Shown here piece by piece: positions 61,908 through 64,000 of a stretch of 64,000 bases of DNA. The notes beneath the pieces are model-generated. The model did not search any database, was not told the DNA's origin, and saw nothing but the letters and a program-made list of their open reading frames with translations. Source of the stretch: CBDCVO01 sp965223085 (GTDB taxonomy: Bacteria; Pseudomonadota; Gammaproteobacteria; Ga0077536); contig OZ244981.1 of the NCBI GenBank assembly GCA_965223085.1, forward strand, positions 2,542,001 through 2,606,000, in the 5' to 3' direction. Positions within the stretch are counted from its first letter, which is position 1; each line of letters begins with the position of its first letter. Position numbers and translations under genes: made by a program.

Positions 61908-64000
61908 ACGGCAATGCAAACAGCATGCGCTTAGCAGAGATCCCTGGTCTGCTTATCGATCGCGGCCACCCGATTACGTTCTACTTTGAGGGGAGGCCGT
62001 ACCAGGGATATAAGGGCGACACGATCGCCAGCGCCTTGATGGCCAATGATATAAAGGTCTTGTCGCGTTCGTTCAAATACCATCGTCCGCGCGGCGTGCT
62101 GAGCATGGCAGGCCGCGACAGCAATACTTTGGTGCAAATTCGCGATGAACCCAACGTGCGGGCGGATGTGCGACCGATCGAAGACGGCATGGTTGTTACT
62201 GCGCAGAATGTCATTGGCAGGCTGGCAAATGACTACGGACGCGTACTCGATTCCTGTGGTCGTTTTCTGCCGGTTGGTTTTTATTATAAGTCGTTTTTCA
62301 GGCCGCAAGGTGCGTGGAAACTGTGGGAGCCGGTCATCCGCAAGCTGGCCGGGCTAGGAAAAGTCGATACACGCGCGCTCCCGGAACCGACGGACAAACA
62401 ATACTGCTTTGCCGATGTGGCCATTATCGGTGGCGGGCCGGCGGGTCTCGCGGCCGCGCATGCGGGTGCCGAGCTCGGGGCGCGGGTAATTCTCATCGAC
62501 GAAAACCCGCGCTTGGGTGGCGGCTTGAATTACGCGCGCTTCAAGCCAAATCGCGAGGAAACGAGCTCGTTATGTGACACACTCGTTAAGGACGTCGAGT
62601 CGCATGCAAATATCACCATATTACGCGACGCCATGTGCACCGGCTGGTTCGACGATAACTGGTTACCGGTAATGACGGAAAATCGACTCATCAAGCTGCG
62701 GGCCAAAGTTGTCATTGCCGCAACGGGATCCTTTGAGCAGCCAGCGGTGTTTCGTAATAACGATTTGCCTGGTGTGATCTTGGGCTCTGCGGCGCAGCGC
62801 CTCATACGCCTATACGGCGTCAAGCCGGGCCGTAACGCAGTCGTGTTGACTGGGAACGACGATGGGTACGGTGTCGCGCTTGATCTATTGGAAGCGGGCG
62901 TCGACGTTGAAAAAATCGTCGATATGCGTAGCGACGAGAGAGGCACAGAGCGCGTCGCCGCGATAAAGGAAATGGGGATCCAAGTTCGCCACGGACATGC
63001 CGTCTGTGAGGTCAAACCGGGCCCGGGAATGCGGTCTATCGAGGGCGCTGTCGTCGACGCGGTTATCGACGCAGGAAAGTTCGCCGGGAACCCACATTTC
63101 ATCCGCTGTGACTTGTTGTGCATGTGTGCTGGCTACACGCCCGCGGCGCAGTTGCTATGCCATGCCGGCGCACGACTGACATACGACGAGGCCGATGCGC
63201 TGTTGAAAGTCAAAGACGACTCTATAAGCAACAACGCGCTCATCGCCGGATCGCTTAACGCGGTGTTCGATTTAGAAGCCGTGCTTGAGGACGGTAGGGC
63301 GGCCGGAAGCGCTGCGGCTGGTCGCGCTGGTTTTGCGGTTCCCGACCTCGCATATGCACCGAATCGAAACAGTGCGGCGGAACAAAACTATTCGTGGCCG
63401 ATATTTTCGCATCACAAGGGAAGAGAGTTCATCGATGTCGACGAGGATCTGCAGATCAAAGATATCAAACGCGCCGTCGCCGAAGGCTATGACGATCTCG
63501 ACTTGGTCAAACGCTATTCCACGGTTGTGATGGGGCCTTCACAAGGTCGGCAATCGGCCCTCAATAATTTGCGGCTGGCGACAAAAACCGCGCAACGATC
63601 GATTTCCGAACTCTCGCTTACGACACAGCGGCCACCTTTCTACCCCGAGCCGATCGGCTTACTTGCGGGGCAGTCGTTTCAGCCGATCCGTCGTACCGCG
63701 ATCCACTACCGGCATCTTGAGCTGGGAGCGCACATGATGGTGGCGGGATCGTGGCGGCGGCCGGCCTACTACGGTGATCCCGCAGAATCTCAAACCATTG
63801 TTGAGCGCGAAGCCCTGACGGTACGGCATCATGTTGGCGTAATCGATGTGTCAACCCTAGGAAAATTAGAAATCCGGGGCCGCGATGCGGCGGAATTCAT
63901 GAACCGCATGTATACGTTTGCGTACGCCAAGCAAGCAGTGAATCGCGCTCGTTATGTGCTGATGACGGATGAAACCGGCGCCATCATAGATGACGGTGTG
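61904..64000 (+). CDS. soxA: Sarcosine oxidase alpha subunit (3' partial)
   Basis: About 699 codons visible from ATG 61904, open to the window end. N-terminal Fer2-like domain (ITFYFEGRPYQGYKGDTIASALMAND; SFKYHRPRG), NAD/FAD fold VAIIGGGPAGLAAA, then the start of the folate-binding GcvT-like domain (EREALTVRHHVGVIDVSTLGKLEI). It channels formaldehyde to tetrahydrofolate. soxG is expected downstream, outside the window. Confidence 0.95.
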   Translation, partial: MNGNANSMRLAEIPGLLIDRGHPITFYFEGRPYQGYKGDTIASALMANDIKVLSRSFKYHRPRGVLSMAGRDSNTLVQIRDEPNVRADVRPIEDGMVVTAQNVIGRLANDYGRVLDSCGRFLPVGFYYKSFFRPQGAWKLWEPVIRKLAGLGKVDTRALPEPTDKQYCFADVAIIGGGPAGLAAAHAGAELGARVILIDENPRLGGGLNYARFKPNREETSSLCDTLVKDVESHANITILRDAMCTGWFDDNWLPVMTENRLIKLRAKVVIAATGSFEQPAVFRNNDLPGVILGSAAQRLIRLYGVKPGRNAVVLTGNDDGYGVALDLLEAGVDVEKIVDMRSDERGTERVAAIKEMGIQVRHGHAVCEVKPGPGMRSIEGAVVDAVIDAGKFAGNPHFIRCDLLCMCAGYTPAAQLLCHAGARLTYDEADALLKVKDDSISNNALIAGSLNAVFDLEAVLEDGRAAGSAAAGRAGFAVPDLAYAPNRNSAAEQNYSWPIFSHHKGREFIDVDEDLQIKDIKRAVAEGYDDLDLVKRYSTVVMGPSQGRQSALNNLRLATKTAQRSISELSLTTQRPPFYPEPIGLLAGQSFQPIRRTAIHYRHLELGAHMMVAGSWRRPAYYGDPAESQTIVEREALTVRHHVGVIDVSTLGKLEIRGRDAAEFMNRMYTFAYAKQAVNRARYVLMTDETGAIIDDGV

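Overview
The window looks like a chromosome segment of a pseudomonadotal bacterium, probably a gammaproteobacterium, that carries much mobile DNA and many decaying genes. The basis is a compact trpDCFBA operon with separate trpC and trpF, a SigZ-type sigma factor, a heterotetrameric sarcosine oxidase operon, VPLPA/PEP-CTERM sorted proteins and integron attC sites. The assignment is an inference from gene families, not from a phylogenetic marker.

Layout. 1-5.5 kb: a PAS-GAF-GGDEF diguanylate cyclase (5' end outside the window), a Baeyer-Villiger-type monooxygenase killed by two in-frame TAG codons, an ArsI/CadI-like vicinal oxygen chelate protein followed by a SigZ-like sigma factor, and a DinB-family protein. 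5.6-10.2 kb: trpD-C-F-B-A, overlapping and intact. 10.3-23.3 kb: tRNA-Ser(CGA) followed by two tandem segments, each ending in a copy of the tRNA 3' end (18191-18218 and 23234-23258). Segment 1 (7.8 kb) carries a MarR-controlled block with a Rieske oxygenase, a luciferase-like monooxygenase, orphan cytochrome-oxidase-III/IV-like subunits and HigBA. Segment 2 (5.0 kb) carries a GajA/GajB pair (Gabija anti-phage defence) and a VapBC-type pair. 23.3-26.4 kb: IS21 and IS91 remnants and an AbiEi/AbiEii pair whose toxin gene has a premature stop. 26.4-30.5 kb: a CoA-dependent degradation operon (NTF2-like, acyl-CoA ligase joined to a hydratase domain, MaoC hydratase, thiolase-like protein, DUF35).

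30.6-50 kb: an integron. The integrase gene has an in-frame TGA and a LexA-like box upstream. The cassette array begins at 31830. Eight successive attC sites can be delimited; almost every cassette's R'' box is the exact complement of the R' box at its own left junction. Cassettes encode toxin-antitoxin modules (RelB/ParE-like, BrnTA, HigBA), a TfoX-N protein, a VPLPA-CTERM protein, a peptidase-like protein, a ClpX-type zinc-finger protein and a broken SEC-C protein. Two near-identical IS110/IS1111-group elements sit in attC sites. Between them lie a TetR-hydrolase-thioesterase block, an IS1182-type element with an IS66 element nested in it (8-bp target duplication), IS30 and IS110 elements and two more brnTA modules.

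50-64 kb: a further VapBC, a nitronate-monooxygenase-like protein, a glutathione transferase, an IS110 with a stop, a broken MscS channel, a broken metallo-beta-lactamase-fold hydrolase, an exosortase-type metalloprotease and soxB-soxD-soxA (soxA runs off the end).

The operons for biosynthesis (trp) and methylamine use (sox) are intact, whereas many accessory genes carry single stops or one-base shifts. This suggests ongoing decay, with sequencing error as the alternative.
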